Shown here one piece after another: positions 1 through 12,205 of a stretch of 64,000 bases of DNA. A program made the translations under genes and the position numbers. The notes below the pieces were generated by a model. That model saw only the letters and a list, made by a program, of their open reading frames with translations. It did no database searches and had not been told where the DNA came from. This stretch comes from Triplophysa rosa. Taxonomy: Eukaryota > Chordata > Actinopteri > Cypriniformes > Nemacheilidae. How positions within the stretch are numbered: position 1 is the stretch's first letter; each line of letters opens with the position of its first letter. The stretch is from the NCBI RefSeq assembly GCF_024868665.1, contig NC_079913.1, positions 12,787,824 through 12,851,823 of the forward strand, read 5' to 3'.

Positions 1-600
1 CACGTCTCTGTGTCTGACAGGTAACGCGCATGTTGCGGTGTCTGACGAACAGGTCGCGCGGGTGCGCGCATATGACGGGCATTTATCATTGCTGGCAAAC
101 AATATGACACATTTGCAGTTTTGATTGTATAGATAAAGATTAATATCCACTTCATCCAATGCTCTTTGTGTTCTGCGTGTTCTTAAGTTTCGCGCTACGA
201 GGAGTGAGTAATCCTGCTTCAGATGATTCAGATCGTGCTGCGAACTGAACAAATCATTTGAACTGATTCATTAGCCTATTCAAATGGTTTTGAATTGTTC
301 AATTAATGCTTTCAAAAGAATCGACTCAAAAAAATCGATCACTCGGGAATGCGTAAAAAGAGACGACAACCTTGAAATAAACAACGCGTTTTAAAAAGCA
401 TATTTTAAAATGAAGGAACGAAGGAACGTCACGCAATGTAAGTTATGTAACGAAGTAAAAGTACAGATTTTCTATTAGAAATTTACTCAAGTAAGAGTAA
501 AAGTACACACTTTTAATTTTACTTAAAAAGTACATATTTTCCAAAATATTACTCAAGTAAATGTAACGAAGTAAATGTAGCGCGTTACTACCCACCTCTG
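1..600. mobile_element. hAT-type non-autonomous element, right part, cut by window edge
   Basis: This stretch matches 33033-33636 almost base for base. Two 2-base insertions in the other copy explain the length difference, and there are scattered substitutions, so identity is roughly 97% by eye. It ends in ACTACCCACCTCTG, the inverse of the CAGAGGTGGGTAG start seen at 32430. Before the end lie several AAGTAAAAGTA motifs. The left end and left target duplication are outside the window. No transposase is recognisable. The superfamily call rests on the 8 bp duplication of the other copy. Confidence 0.85.
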
Positions 601-3600
601 TTTACGATGCTAATGACCGTTGAACGCGTCATCACAGGCTTGTGAAAAAACATGTTTTCTGTATTTCTAAATGCCAGACAGACATGACACGACAGAGATC
701 AGGTTTTCACATCGCGAGAATGACGAAAGCAACCAATTTTATTTAAACCAAAAATATTCTTAGATGAAATCCATTCGCTCTTGGCGGTGTGATTGAGAAG
801 TTGTGCGTTTGATGTGTAAAAATGATGTACACAAATCTAGTAAATCTAAAGCAAGACAGCATCCCGTGTTTCCACATACTGTACAATGAAATCATTCTAA
901 AGTTTCTCATCCAGACTCAATAACTGTCAAATTTCTGTCTATAAACTTCAAACCCAAACCCTTTCAAAGGCATAATATAATTCTGAATGACAAACTCAAT
1001 GCGATGTAATCCATTTAAAGGGGGCATTTCCCACTCTTATTCATATTATATAAATGTTTTAATTCAATTCCTTCCAAAGCTCTGATGGTTTTGAATGTTT
1101 GATCATGCGAAATCAATGTTGTTTTTTTTAGAGAAATAACCATATTATATATTATAACATTATAAATGCTTTATAACACGGTAATTATAAGGTGAAACCA
1201 AATAAATGAAGCCTATTTTTAGTTATATATAAATCTACTAATAAAGTTATGTTATATACATCTATTTTAAAGTACAGTCAGTTAGTATAGACATTCAATA
1301 CATTTGATATATTTACACCTCTTTTTAGTTGTGTCAAAAAATCACAACAATTTACTACGAAATGCTACTTCAAGATATTGTACGGTGATCATTTCCAGAA
1401 TACAATGACATTGTTTTAAACACTCAGTGCAAAAGCTATGTTAAACTAGTGCCATATAGCGTTCACAAAAAGGCAACCTTCTACTGGGTTACATATGTGA
1501 AATTCGGCAAAGAAAGTAATTTGATATCAGAAAAAATATGTTTTTTTTGTTTTAGCCTGTAGTTGCCTTTAACTCCAATGTAGCAGACAATATAGAATAT
1601 CGCTAAATCGATACTTTATTGATACAATAGATAGTATTCTACAAAAAGTCTTCTTCTGCTTCTTATTGGGCCAGGAACACCTTTTTAGTCTGGAGCCCCT
1701 CCCTTCCGCCAGTAACAAACTCTTCCTATATTTCACCATTGGCCCTAGTTGGCAGTATAAAATGTCCACTACACAGTAAATAGTAAGCTACTATTCCATT
1801 TCCCAAAACAGACATGTGAAATTGTAATTGTGTCCCAGGTAAACGATAAAAAGAGGAATGGAGCAGAGAGGAGGAGGCGGCAGAGAAAACCAGTTGCTCT
1901 GTGGAACAGGACAGACACGTGCCGTTTCCTTCATCCTGTCTACCCACAATCCTTTGGTTAACATGCTGAATGTTTTAAGGCAAAGGAATGAGAGCAGAAG
2001 AAATGTTTCACCGGCTGAATGGAGCACCTCCTCCATTCCAACACGCTGGGACCTGCTCCAGAGAAAAGGAGAAACCAGAGGAGGAAAAGAGAGAGTGAAC
2101 TCTCTTATCTACTATGACAATGAATAAATGAATAGAAGGTGTGGACAAGTGAATAAAGTGAGGATAATAAAGATACGGATAAAACTTAAGTTTGAAAGTA
2201 AAAATGAGAAAATAAATGGAAAGAGACAGAGAATATTGGCAACCGGCACCGTGATCCTCGCCGCTGCTGGAATTCACAGTGGATTACCTCTGGACCGCAG
2301 CTGACCATGTTGGCACCCTTGCTGGCACCTGCCCACCATGAGGATTTTAGAGCCAGGCTTTCCCAAAACCCCTTATTGCCTAGATGCCAGTCTGCACCGA
2401 GGTGAACGGAACAGGCACAGGGGGCATGCTCAATACCTCATAGACACCTCAGAGGCACACTCAAAGCATCATGGGAACGTATAGAACTCCAGAGGCACCG
2501 AGTAGCTCAAAAACACTGTTGGTACTTTTGTAAGAGCAATGCGCTCAGTATTTAATACTAGAAATTGCTATTTAAAATATACTGTATGTTACTAAATTTG
2601 TTTTTATTTAATAGTCAAACCTAAGTGACAATGTGTATGTTTGGAATACATAGAATTAAAAAAAAGTAGTATTATGCAACATGTAGAATGAGTGTAGTAA
2701 GCTTTGAAGTTTCTGTTTGCGGGGATTCGGCTATAATATTTAGTATACAACAATCTAAATATTCCAATCTGTGAACAGCATACATACAGTACAAGTAGTG
2801 AAGTATTAAGCTATTAAAAAGATGGTCATAGCCTATAAAACCTACCGATGACCATGGTCAGATGTAAATTGGTCGGATTAAACTTATTTTTTGTCTTCTT
2901 AGTGTTTATTAAATATGCAGCTCAAGACAATGAAAGATGGGGAATGTTCCAGTAATTTTATGTTGTCATTATGTGTAATACCGGAAAGAATGTCAATATT
3001 TCCTGTTCTCTGTACCTGTTGCCACCCTGGGGGTTAGAAAAGTGTGCGACATCCGTGCAGTTTGGATTTTCAGCATAAGTAATGTAACAAATAAAAGGCC
3101 AAAACCGTGGATAAAAAAGACCCTAATGATGGGGGGACTGTAGCTGTCGATCTTACTGGGGTAGATTATTACTGTAGATCATTATTAAAGTACAGTGATG
3201 AACAATGATAATGTTGATATTGTTGTATACTATAGGATGTATTATAAGGACACTTACGAATGTCTACAGACACACTTATTCATTCACTCACATTCGTATA
3301 TCACACGCAATGATCATCCACCTGTTAAACTGTATGGAAGAGATCAGCATAAACATTCTTCCATATGGTGAGTTATGGTTGTCACCAAAATGTCCTGTGT
3401 TCCATGAGCATGACGAAATTCAAACCACATACACTGAACTTTACAACTGACTGAAAAAACGGACATATATAGACCTCCATATCTAAATTATGGTATATAT
3501 CTTTGTATTGTTAAAACAAGGTTCATTTTAGCGCATAGTAACACCATTATTGGACTCGTTTTAAGATGCCTGAAAAAAAAGAGAGGATGATGTGAAGATA

Positions 3601-4430
3601 AATCAAATAAATCCAAGTTATATTTAGAGAAAGAGACCGAGAAAGATTCCTCTGTTGAAGGTTCTTCAGTAGGGGGCAATGCAATGCTATAGACCGTGAG
3701 AGCTCAACTGCAGTAACAGCACACAGAGATAGAGCCACTGCCACTGACAGAAAAATCCTATCATTATTCATTATTACACGGCTACCTGAAATACTTAAAT
3801 CCATTGATGACCCGTTTTATTTCACCTTTTTATTTTTCATATATTGAAATAAACTTAATTCATTTGCTTGTTTTGATGTAATAATCTACAAAAACATTAA
3901 ACGTTTTTACCTTTACGTTGCATTTAATAGGTACCTTATTAAAATAATTTGATACTGAATGACTTTACTTAGCAACACCAACACACACACAGATTATATT
4001 GGTAATGTAAATTCACTTATTTTTGAACCGTCAACGCAAAGGTCATAAAGGAGGTCCTATTTTAGTCTACTGTACAATAACAATACAGTACACAGATTCT
4101 GCTTAGACGTTTTAACTGTTGAATTGAAAAATTGAATAGAATTCATTGTAGAGTTAATTAAACGTTTCATTTAGATCAACGGACTGATTACGAGTGCCAT
4201 CCAGTTTGATTGAGGAACAATAGCTCCAGAAAAATGCAGAGTTGGCGTTTCGGGTTCAGAACATATCAGCATCTTAACGTTATTAACGTTGCCTGTTTTA
4301 ACTTTGAACTGCGTTAAACATGTGCAAATGAATGTGTATATATGCATACAACAGCAAATGGTAATTCATCCTTTAAAACAACGATTGCAAAAACATAATT
4401 TTAATTCATAAAACACAGAGACAAAAGATA
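601..4430. other. AT-rich unique stretch, no gene seen
   Basis: I find no exon with sensible coding content, no RNA gene and no clear repeat. Short open frames are isolated and lack splice or codon support. 1858-2110 is purine-rich (GGAGGAGG and GAGAGA runs). Confidence 0.6.
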
Positions 4431-4490
4431 TATTTATTTGTCTGACACTTTCATCCAAAATAATTTGCAGGGCATTTAAGCTATACATTT
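4431..4490 (-). repeat. Decayed L2/SINE-type 3' tail, antisense
   Basis: The stretch TCTGACACTTTCATCC followed by TTTGCAGGGCATTTAAGC resembles the inverse of the GTCGCTTTGGATAAAAGC tail seen intact at 41161-41213. Several substitutions separate them. Only the tail is visible, so LINE or SINE origin cannot be decided. Confidence 0.45.
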
Positions 4491-5625
4491 ATTCTATATG
4501 TGTTTTTAACTGTATGTGAACCGAAAGCATGAATTTGCCGTTGCTAGATAAGCGCAAGACCTTTATGACTTTATACTGCAACCGTTCATGTAAGGAAAAA
4601 ATGGCCTTAAGGACGTTTTCTTAATAGCATATCTAAACAGCTAATGGTAGGACAAGTCAAGCATTGAGAGAATGAGAGAAAAAGGGAGCAAGAGAGCGAG
4701 AGAAATCAAACACAACCGTTGTGAATGCATATTCTGAAGTACAAAACAGCTTTGATGTGTCTGCATGGCCCGCAGGTCGAAGGAACAAGTGCTTCTTTAT
4801 CTTAATTGGAAAAATGAATTCATTAACCTGATGCTTTAACATTTCCGCTGAAGTTTCTCTTTTTCTTTTTTAAACTATGGACGGAGTCAATATGGAAGAA
4901 GAGTAGAATGACAGGCTGTGATTTAAGGAGTTGTAACAAGGAATGACAAGAGACTTGAGAAATTTAAGCAGGTATAATTTGATTAATAATAGTAAATGGA
5001 ACCACAGCAAGACATACACAAACATGTACCATAAGACAAGATAACAAAGAAAATGTGCGTTATTAAAATACATTTTCAGTTATGTATTTTCTTATAGCCT
5101 TAAACTCACAAACTGACTAAACATTTAAGGTAAAGTCTACAAATTCTTGTGTTCCCCATCCAAGTGGTTTCAAAAAGTCCAATATAATCAGGCTCAAAAA
5201 TAATACAATTGAAAGCTAATGTTGTTTTACAGCACTTCACTTGCACCCCTTGACGTATTGTTTGACAGATCTTTAATATATTAATCTTTCTGTCTCCGTA
5301 CAAGCGGGTAACCACGGTATACAGACGCTTGACTGTCAAAACACAGTTGAATCGAGAAGAAAGACATGGGAACCACTGGTGTGTTTGGTGTTCCGTCACT
5401 CAAACGCCTCGTGCAAATGCAGGGCGCAGGGTTTGGATCTGACAATTAACACACAAGAATGACTTTAGTTTGGATTTTTTCTTTCGTAAGACACACAAAA
5501 ACACTTCTGCACGTGCACAAACATTAATTAATTAATGTGCCTCGGTGAAATATTTTGACGACATATCTGTATGTGTACAGTATATGTGTGTGAGTGAGTA
5601 GATCTGGAGGTCTTTTGGTGAGGCT
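4491..5625. other. Unique AT-rich stretch, no gene seen
   Basis: No coding frame or repeat end is supportable. A GA-rich patch lies at 4660-4710. Confidence 0.55.
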
Positions 5626-6155
5626 TTAAAGGGACAGTTCACCCCAAAATAAAAATTCTGTCATCACGTACTCACCCTCCAGTTGTTTCAAATCTGCATA
5701 CATTTCTTTGTTCTGATGAACACAGAGAAATAAATTTGGAAGAATGCTCGTAACCAATCAGTTCTTGGCCACCATTGACTACCATAGTAGGAAAAATTAC
5801 AATGGCAGTCAAAGATGCCCCAGAACAGTTTGCTGTCCTACATTCTTCAAAATGTATTATTTTACATTAAACAGAACAAAGACATTTTTTTTAAATATAT
5901 TTATTTATTAGTTTTTCTCAATTTTTACACATGTTATAGAATTCAGTTTCCAATATATTGACTCCTTACAGCCATAGTAATTAACCTTACAGACTAAAAC
6001 AACACCGATAATAATAAATAGAAACATAAATAAACAAGTAGGTAAAGAAAGAAAAAGAAAAAGAAAAAATTAGAACCAAGACATTTATAAAGCAATTTTC
6101 CCTACTATGGAAGTCAATGGTGGCCAAGAACTATGTGGTTATAAGCGTTCTAACA
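5626..6155. repeat. Foldback MITE (TTAAAGGGACAGTTCACC type), rearranged
   Basis: It begins with TTAA and AAAGGGACAGTTCACCCC, followed by the CTGTCATCA...TACTCACCCTC block shared with 10576, 50873 and 56172. Two internal arms, 5742-5798 and 6094-6150, are inverse complements (GTTCTTGGCCACCATTGACT against AGTCAATGGTGGCCAAGAAC). The expected right terminus is missing or decayed. The family looks like the teleost Angel-type palindromic MITEs; that name comes from memory and is unchecked. It is interrupted by a separate insert at 5888-6072. Confidence 0.7.
5888..6072 (-). mobile_element. Short retro-insert inside the MITE, flanked by a 14 bp duplication
   Basis: The flanks GAACAAAGACATTT (5874-5887) and GAACCAAGACATTT (6073-6086) match at 13 of 14 bases. 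The insert starts with a T run, equal to a short poly(A) on the minus strand, and is AT-rich throughout. This fits target-primed retrotransposition in antisense. I cannot name the source sequence. Confidence 0.5.
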
Positions 6156-8854
6156 AATATCTTTTGTTTATACAATTTATACAAATTTGGAACTATTTTT
6201 ATTAAAACGTAATAAATTAAACGTACAAATAAAAAGAATACACCTGATGATCCTTGACACATTTTCTCGTCATACCAAACATATCACCCAAAAATCCCCA
6301 GATAGTTCAGGGACTTTAAAATATCTCCTTGAGAGCGAGAGATAATCTGCAGATGAGATTTTGAATAAAAGAGGAGTGCTGGGGGAGAGAAAGAGAGAGA
6401 GAGGAGGGGGTCCCACACCCTTATCAGGTCAAGCACAGGAGAGGGAAAATGATTACCATCAAATCTAACCCTGCTCTTTACACACACACAAAATCTTTTG
6501 ATGGACAAATATATTTCCATTTGAAAAGGCTGTCTTTAAAAGCTGATTTTGTGGCTGAATCGCGGGCTGTAATGTCTGAGCTGCAGCCAGAAAAGCTGTG
6601 TGCGTGTGTATATTTGTAAATATCTACGATTCAGTAGCGTGTTCATTCAAATAAACGCGCACACTCGGGGTTGAATGTTAAGATTTCGCAAATCTCACTA
6701 GCACCATTCATGCATCGATAAACTATGTTGACACCGGCACAGTCGCAGAAAGAGCTTGAATTTGCAACTGCTTTCATGTGTAACCCTTCTATCCTTCTTC
6801 ATTCCCGCATTAATAGATCCTTCCAATTCAATTCAATGAAAATATATATTTTTTGGCTCATGATAAGCATGAAAGTGCATTTGGTACATAAACATTGCAG
6901 GAACGGTTTCCTCGTTTGTTCATAATCTATATTTTTTGCTTAAATTTTGTTGGTAATTTCCGAGTTTTTGAAAACAAAAAGTCAATAAAAGTAGTCCATT
7001 GGACCATGTGCATAAGTAAAGCGCTATTTGCAAAACAAATGTATGGTGTGAATTCTAAAGACTTCGCACACAAGAACAACTTGACAATAAATAATAACAC
7101 ACTTTTCATTTTTGGTGTGCTGTTCCTTTAAACGTGCATTTCGACTGTCCTTAGTCATTCAAGGACTGTATATACCTGTATATCTACAGTAACCGTATTA
7201 GGCATTCCAATGCACCTGCAGATCATCAAACACACACCGTGTGTGCCAGTGGCTGGGTGGGTACTTTTGACAAGGTGAACTTCACGCATCGTGTAAATGA
7301 TGAATAACTTCTCCGAGAACCAACAGTGAGAAGGTCAAACTGAAAGAAAGAATACCGTCTCTCCCCCTCTCTTTTGCTTACCACCATTCGCTGCTTTCTT
7401 CTCTTTTATGTTCATAAAACCAGAGGTCACTCTTTCAACTGGTTATGGCATGATGGCAACGTTTTTCAAACCACTGAATAGAAAGTAAACAGGGGGCATT
7501 AAAAACAAAGTCTTTGACCCAAAAATGATCAGCTGTGATGTGCCCGCTGATACTGAACAGAAAAGAGTTCGCGCATAGAAGTTTACTTTGTAAGTCACTG
7601 AAAGAAGGAGAGAGGGCAACCCAAGATCAAGACAAAATGGGGTTGTAAACTTTAATGATTAAACTTTGGCACATTCGTCTGTATAATACTGTTCGATTAT
7701 TATTAGAATATGCATATACATCATTAACATTTAAAAAATGTAAATCTAGTTTTAAAGTTCAAAAGAACAGTTGATAGCTAATTGTACAAACGATGGTAGT
7801 AATGCTAATAGCATTTTGTTTGCTCACGTAAGATATGGGTATTGGATGAGAGAGAGGAAAAGAGCTGGAATGAGAGAGAAAGAGAGAGAGAGTAATAATG
7901 GTCATTTGGGCTTGTTTGCGCTCTGTTGCACTACGGCTCTTGGCAGGGCTAATAGCCTTTCATTACACGTTTCCTCTTTAGCCAATTAGAGCTGCCCTCT
8001 TCCTGCCCGCCTGCCTCTCAGCCAACCAACTCCACCCTTTCATCTGTGCTTTGGTCACTGACGCACGTCTAATGACCATGCGCACACACACATTCCACCG
8101 GACTGTCACACCCACTTCTTTTTTACTCACTATGTATACTTACGCATTGCTGAATTCCTTTTTTTTATCTTGTTAACCGATTAATATCGATTCAAATTGG
8201 TACACCAAACTTCCATATATCACATAACACTCACAAACACTGCTGCGTTATTTTGCAAGAATGTGTGTGTATTTATGTGTGGGCGGATAGGAATTTTCCA
8301 AGTAATGACATCATAGTAACTGTTATGTTGTGTTGTGTTTTCTTCATTGTGACTGAACGGATTGTGCTGTTAAAATGTTATTCCATTTAACCCCCCTGGA
8401 ATCACCTGCTTGATTTAGTACATCGTGACATCACACATTACATTACAAGTGTTGCTCAATTGCTGAAAGATTATAATATGAATGCCTTTTATCTAAACAT
8501 TGTATTAGTATTGTATTGTAAATTTAATATTAATTCATTATCAAAGAACAAAAAATGTAAGTGTGTATGCTTGAGTATTTTTATGTATACTTTTTTAAAA
8601 AGGAACACATAGGCTGCAGTATTAAATAAAAAATGAACAAATGTATTTATTTGGGCTTGTTGGATGGTCTTTTAAATAATTTTAAAATGGAATGTGGTTG
8701 TCCTGTAGATTTTCGCTCCAACCCAGAGAGAGAGAGAGAGAGTCACGACAACGGAAGTTCAAAATTCCAGAGCGTCATGTGATTCATGGAGCCTTCCGTT
8801 CCAGGATGTTATGTTTATTCTTTTAATTCTTCATTTCTTTAACTTTTTTTTTCT
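6156..8854. other. Unique stretch, no gene seen
   Basis: No supportable exon, RNA gene or element end. The part around 7900-8060 is a more complex, GC-balanced block listed separately. Confidence 0.55.
7900..8060. promoter_or_regulatory. Candidate conserved non-coding block
   Basis: This block is GC-balanced and non-repetitive among AT-rich neighbours. It holds homeodomain-like core sites such as GCCAATTAGAG and CTAATAGCC. It is called only on base composition and motif density; no alignment was possible. Confidence 0.25.
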
Positions 8855-9306
8855 TTAAAGGGGTCATATGGCGGAAGTACGTGTTTTTCTGTGTTTTTGG
8901 TGTTTTGTAAGTTGCCCATGCATGTATTAGACACTTAAAATTGCACAAATGAAAGTGTGGGAACAAAAGATGCATTCTATCTAAAAGCGAATGTAAATCT
9001 CATTGTATCGCCTGTCAGTACAATTGCTTTGGAACCTGATGTTCCGAATATGGTAAGAGGCGTTACATTTCCGTGAATTGCTTGCAGTATTTGACCAATC
9101 ACTACACACTGGTGAACTGGCCAATCATAGCACACCTCGCTTTTCAGAGCGATGAGCTTTGTAAAAAATCAGCGCGTTTCAGAGAGGCGGGGCAAAGACG
9201 AGATACAAACATGCACGGTATGTGGAAAATACAGCGTTTTTTTTTACTTTAAATGGTGTATACACATTGCGTTACATCTAAAACAAACAATAATTACGTA
9301 AACGTG
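8855..9306 (+). mobile_element. TTAA family A MITE, right end lost
   Basis: It starts TTAA-AGGGGTCATATGGCG and follows the family A order: GTTGCCCATGCATGTATTAG, AAAGATGCATTCTATCTAA, GGCCAATCATAGCACACC, TTCAGAGAGGCGGGGC, then ACATGCACGGTATGTGG. Compared with 28159-28750 it lacks an internal block near 8993 and the final bases, which are replaced by a family B element starting at 9307. Confidence 0.8.
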
Positions 9307-9790
9307 TTAAGGGTCCTGTGTGTAAAATTTAGCGGCATCTAGTGGTGAAGTTGCAAATTGCAACCAATGGCTCACTCCACCCTTCACCCCTCCTTTGCAA
9401 TGGTGGATAACACAGAACTAAGATGTCATCACTTTTTCACTTCTTTGCCGAAGGAGATAACGCATTTACAGAACGCGCTCTGTGGAGCAGTTCCGGTGTC
9501 CGTTTAGGACTACCATAAAAACAACATGGCGAATTCCATGCAAGGGGGCCCACAGTGTATGTAGATAGAAATAGTTCATTCTAAGGTAATAAACATAATG
9601 CTTCATTATGTGAGGTCTTTATACACCTTTCTCAACAGCTCTGCTCCAACCTCCATCAAACACACCTCAAAAATCTTACCAAAGTCTTCAGGATTACTAG
9701 AAAACGACATGCAGGTGTGTTTGATTAGGATTCGAACTAAAATCTGCCGAACAGCGGCACTCCAGGACTGACGTTGCCTATCCTTGTCCT
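9307..9790. mobile_element. TTAA family B MITE, interrupted
   Basis: It starts TTAAGGGTCCTGTGTG and then AGCGGCATCTAGTGG. Further in, AACGCGCTCTGTGGAGCAGT and GTTCATTCTAAGGTAAT are shared with 54277-55449. The end after TATACACC (about 9638) is displaced by another MITE. It has no coding capacity and looks like an internally deleted relative of the longer element at 54277. Confidence 0.65.
9639..9775. repeat. Decayed CCTGGAGGGCC-type MITE nested in family B
   Basis: Blocks CTCCAACCTCCATCAAACAC, GTCTTCAGGATTACTAGAAA, GCAGGTGTGTTTGATTAG and CACTCCAGGACTGACG match the layout of the MITE at 21291-21538. The terminal repeats are eroded. Confidence 0.5.
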
Positions 9791-10180
9791 GGTATAAAAA
9801 CAACATAAAGTTACTAGGATGTCCTCACCGTGACATAACAACAAACATGTGTCGTAATGTTGATTTTAGATTCTTTCTTCCTGCTTCAAGGCAGCATACA
9901 CCAGTTGCATAAATGTCCAAAAAGTGACAAGACACAAGGGAACGTTTCAAAAACCTGTTAAAGTTGCAATCGATTTCCAAATAAGAGGAAATAAGTGGGT
10001 GTTAAAATAGAGGTGATGAAATAGAAGGTTAATACATGTTTGTGTGATAGAGAGAAGGAGAGAATGAGTTTTGGTAAAGGGTGGTCTTCATTAATCGGAG
10101 TTTTGTAACCCAACATAAACCCGTTATCTCTCACACACAGATTTCAATCACACCGGGACCCTATTACCATACTATTCCCT
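9791..10180. other. Unique stretch, no gene seen
   Basis: No coding or repeat signal was recognised before the CA/CG microsatellite. Confidence 0.5.
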
Positions 10181-10251
10181 ACACACACACACACACACAC
10201 GCACGCACACGCACACACACACACACGCACACACACGCACACACACACACA
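10181..10251. repeat. (AC)n/(ACGC)n microsatellite
   Basis: About 70 bases of AC dinucleotides with regular G substitutions giving ACGC units. Confidence 0.95.
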
Positions 10252-10575
10252 GTGTTCAGACTCTGAGGGACTTTATTAGCATACTACGCCCTTAAAGCTG
10301 GGCAGGGGGGTTAATCTAGACAAGAGAGGATTCTTTAGCCCAGGGAAATAAAAACACACACACACACACCATCTTAATAAATACAACATTTCAAAGCTGT
10401 GGGTTTTATCTGTTCTCTCTTTAACAGGCCTTTACATTTTAATGGGATTTGTGATTGGAGTAACAAAATGTGGTGCGAGTTCACTGGGACACACTGACAT
10501 CTGTGTGTCTGTATGGAAACCTGCAGAGGCTACACGCTACATTGTTAGCAGTGTTTGCTAAAGCAAGCGTCACTA

Positions 10576-10889
10576 TTAAAGGGATAGTTCACCCAAAAAT
10601 GAAAATTCTGTTATCATTTACCTACCCTCAGATTGTTCCAAACCTGTATAAATTGATTTGTTATGCTAAACACAAATGAATATATTTGGAAGAATGTCTT
10701 TAATCGAACAGATCTCATCTCCCATTGACTCACATAGTATTTATTTTCCCTACGATGGCAGTAAATGGGGGCAGACATTCTTCCAAATATCTTCCTTTGT
10801 GTTTAGCAGAACAAAGAAACTTATACAGGTTTGGAACAACGTGAGGGTGAGTAAGTCCATTTTCACTTTTGGGTGAACTATACCTTTAA
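10576..10889. repeat. Foldback MITE, complete, TTAA ends
   Basis: It begins TTAAAGGGATAGTTCACCC and ends GGGTGAACTATACCTTTAA. The two halves are near-complete inverse complements over most of their length, for example CTTCCAAATATCTTCC against GAATATATTTGGAAG. It is non-coding. The terminal TTAA may be the target duplication. It resembles Angel-type MITEs. Confidence 0.85.
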
Positions 10890-11802
10890 TGTTGCTCATA
10901 CTTAGAGTTAGAGGTTTGTGCAAATCCTTAATCCTAAACAATATAATTTGGCTCATCACTTATACCATATTGACTGTGCTACAGACATGGACGATACCTC
11001 AAAATGTGTGGTTTGTAGAAGAGTGACATATAATAAAAAAAAAAAATGTAATTGTGTTTATCAGAACATGGTACACCGAAAATATACAGTGACAGAGCAC
11101 TTTGAAAGGCATACATTTTTGACATGTCAATTTTTAGCAAAGTGCATGGCAACGCCCGGCTAACCCCCTGCAACCATCGCAACACAGAGTTTTTAATGGC
11201 TGTGCACCGCCTTTTCGAAAAGAAATGTTATTAGTAAAATGTTCTAGGTTATTACAGATTCCTTCTTCTGGACTAAATGCTCAAAACAAGACATGATTCC
11301 TTAAACCCTTGCCTTGAGAAGAAATACAGGTTTTTCTCTCATCAAGAATTAAGTGTAAACTTTAAACTCCTGTCTATTAAAAGGATAAGTCATGCCAACC
11401 CTTCTTTTGTATGACAGTTTGCAATTTGCTAAGTTTTACAGGCATTTGTAAAGGCTTAGTATTGTTTATAATAGAAACATTATATGTGGCATCTCGTATT
11501 ATGTTGTTTCACGTAATCCCAAAATTGCAGGATACTTGTATCCACTCATTGCAAGTATACATGCTCACACATACACACGCTCACGCAGCTCAGAGGGCCG
11601 GTGCTGAGCTAAGATTTGAGGAATGCAGGTGTATGAGAAAGAGAAAGACACAAAGCAGGTGTTTACGTTATAAGCAGGTCATTCTAACAGGTATGTTTAA
11701 TGACAACATCACCTCCCCATGACCCAACTAATGAGGGGGGTGAATGCACTGTTAAGGGAAGAATTTCCCAAACCCCACACCCCACCCCGCCCCACACACA
11801 CA
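10890..11802. other. Unique stretch, no gene seen
   Basis: Short open frames are present but have no recognisable domain, and no repeat ends are visible. Confidence 0.5.
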
Positions 11803-12205
11803 CAGGGTATCTGCAGGTTTCTGAGAGTTAGATTTAAGACTTTTTAAGACCTTTTTAATACCGTGCAGAATGAAATTTAAGACCAATTTCATAGCAACAA
11901 ATTTGCACTTCCCCATGGCTAAAGCTCCAACTTTTCTCCATGTGTTAATGTCCAGTCCACTCACCTAACGAACCCCCCGCGAACGTGTTATTTGTTAGTT
12001 GGTTCCGCCTATTTTGTTCTGCGTGACAAATAGACGTACATGATTTTAAAACGAAAATCAAATCTTCTTTACAGTGTCGGTTCGACTGCATTTCTAAGAC
12101 CTTGGAAACGCGGATTTAAGACATTTTAATGCTAATTAAGGCCTTATTTTGACATTATGGAATTTAAGACTTTTTAAGACATTTTAAGGATCCGCGGACA
12201 CCCTG
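11803..12205. mobile_element. hAT-type MITE, 403 bp
   Basis: It starts CAGGGTATCTGCAGG and ends GCGGACACCCTG. Subterminal AAGACTTTTTAAGAC motifs occur near both ends. The flanks CACACACA (11795-11802) and CACACAGA (12206-12213) match at 7 of 8 bases, an 8 bp duplication as expected for hAT. The flank is CA-rich, which weakens the duplication as evidence. It is non-coding. Confidence 0.75.
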
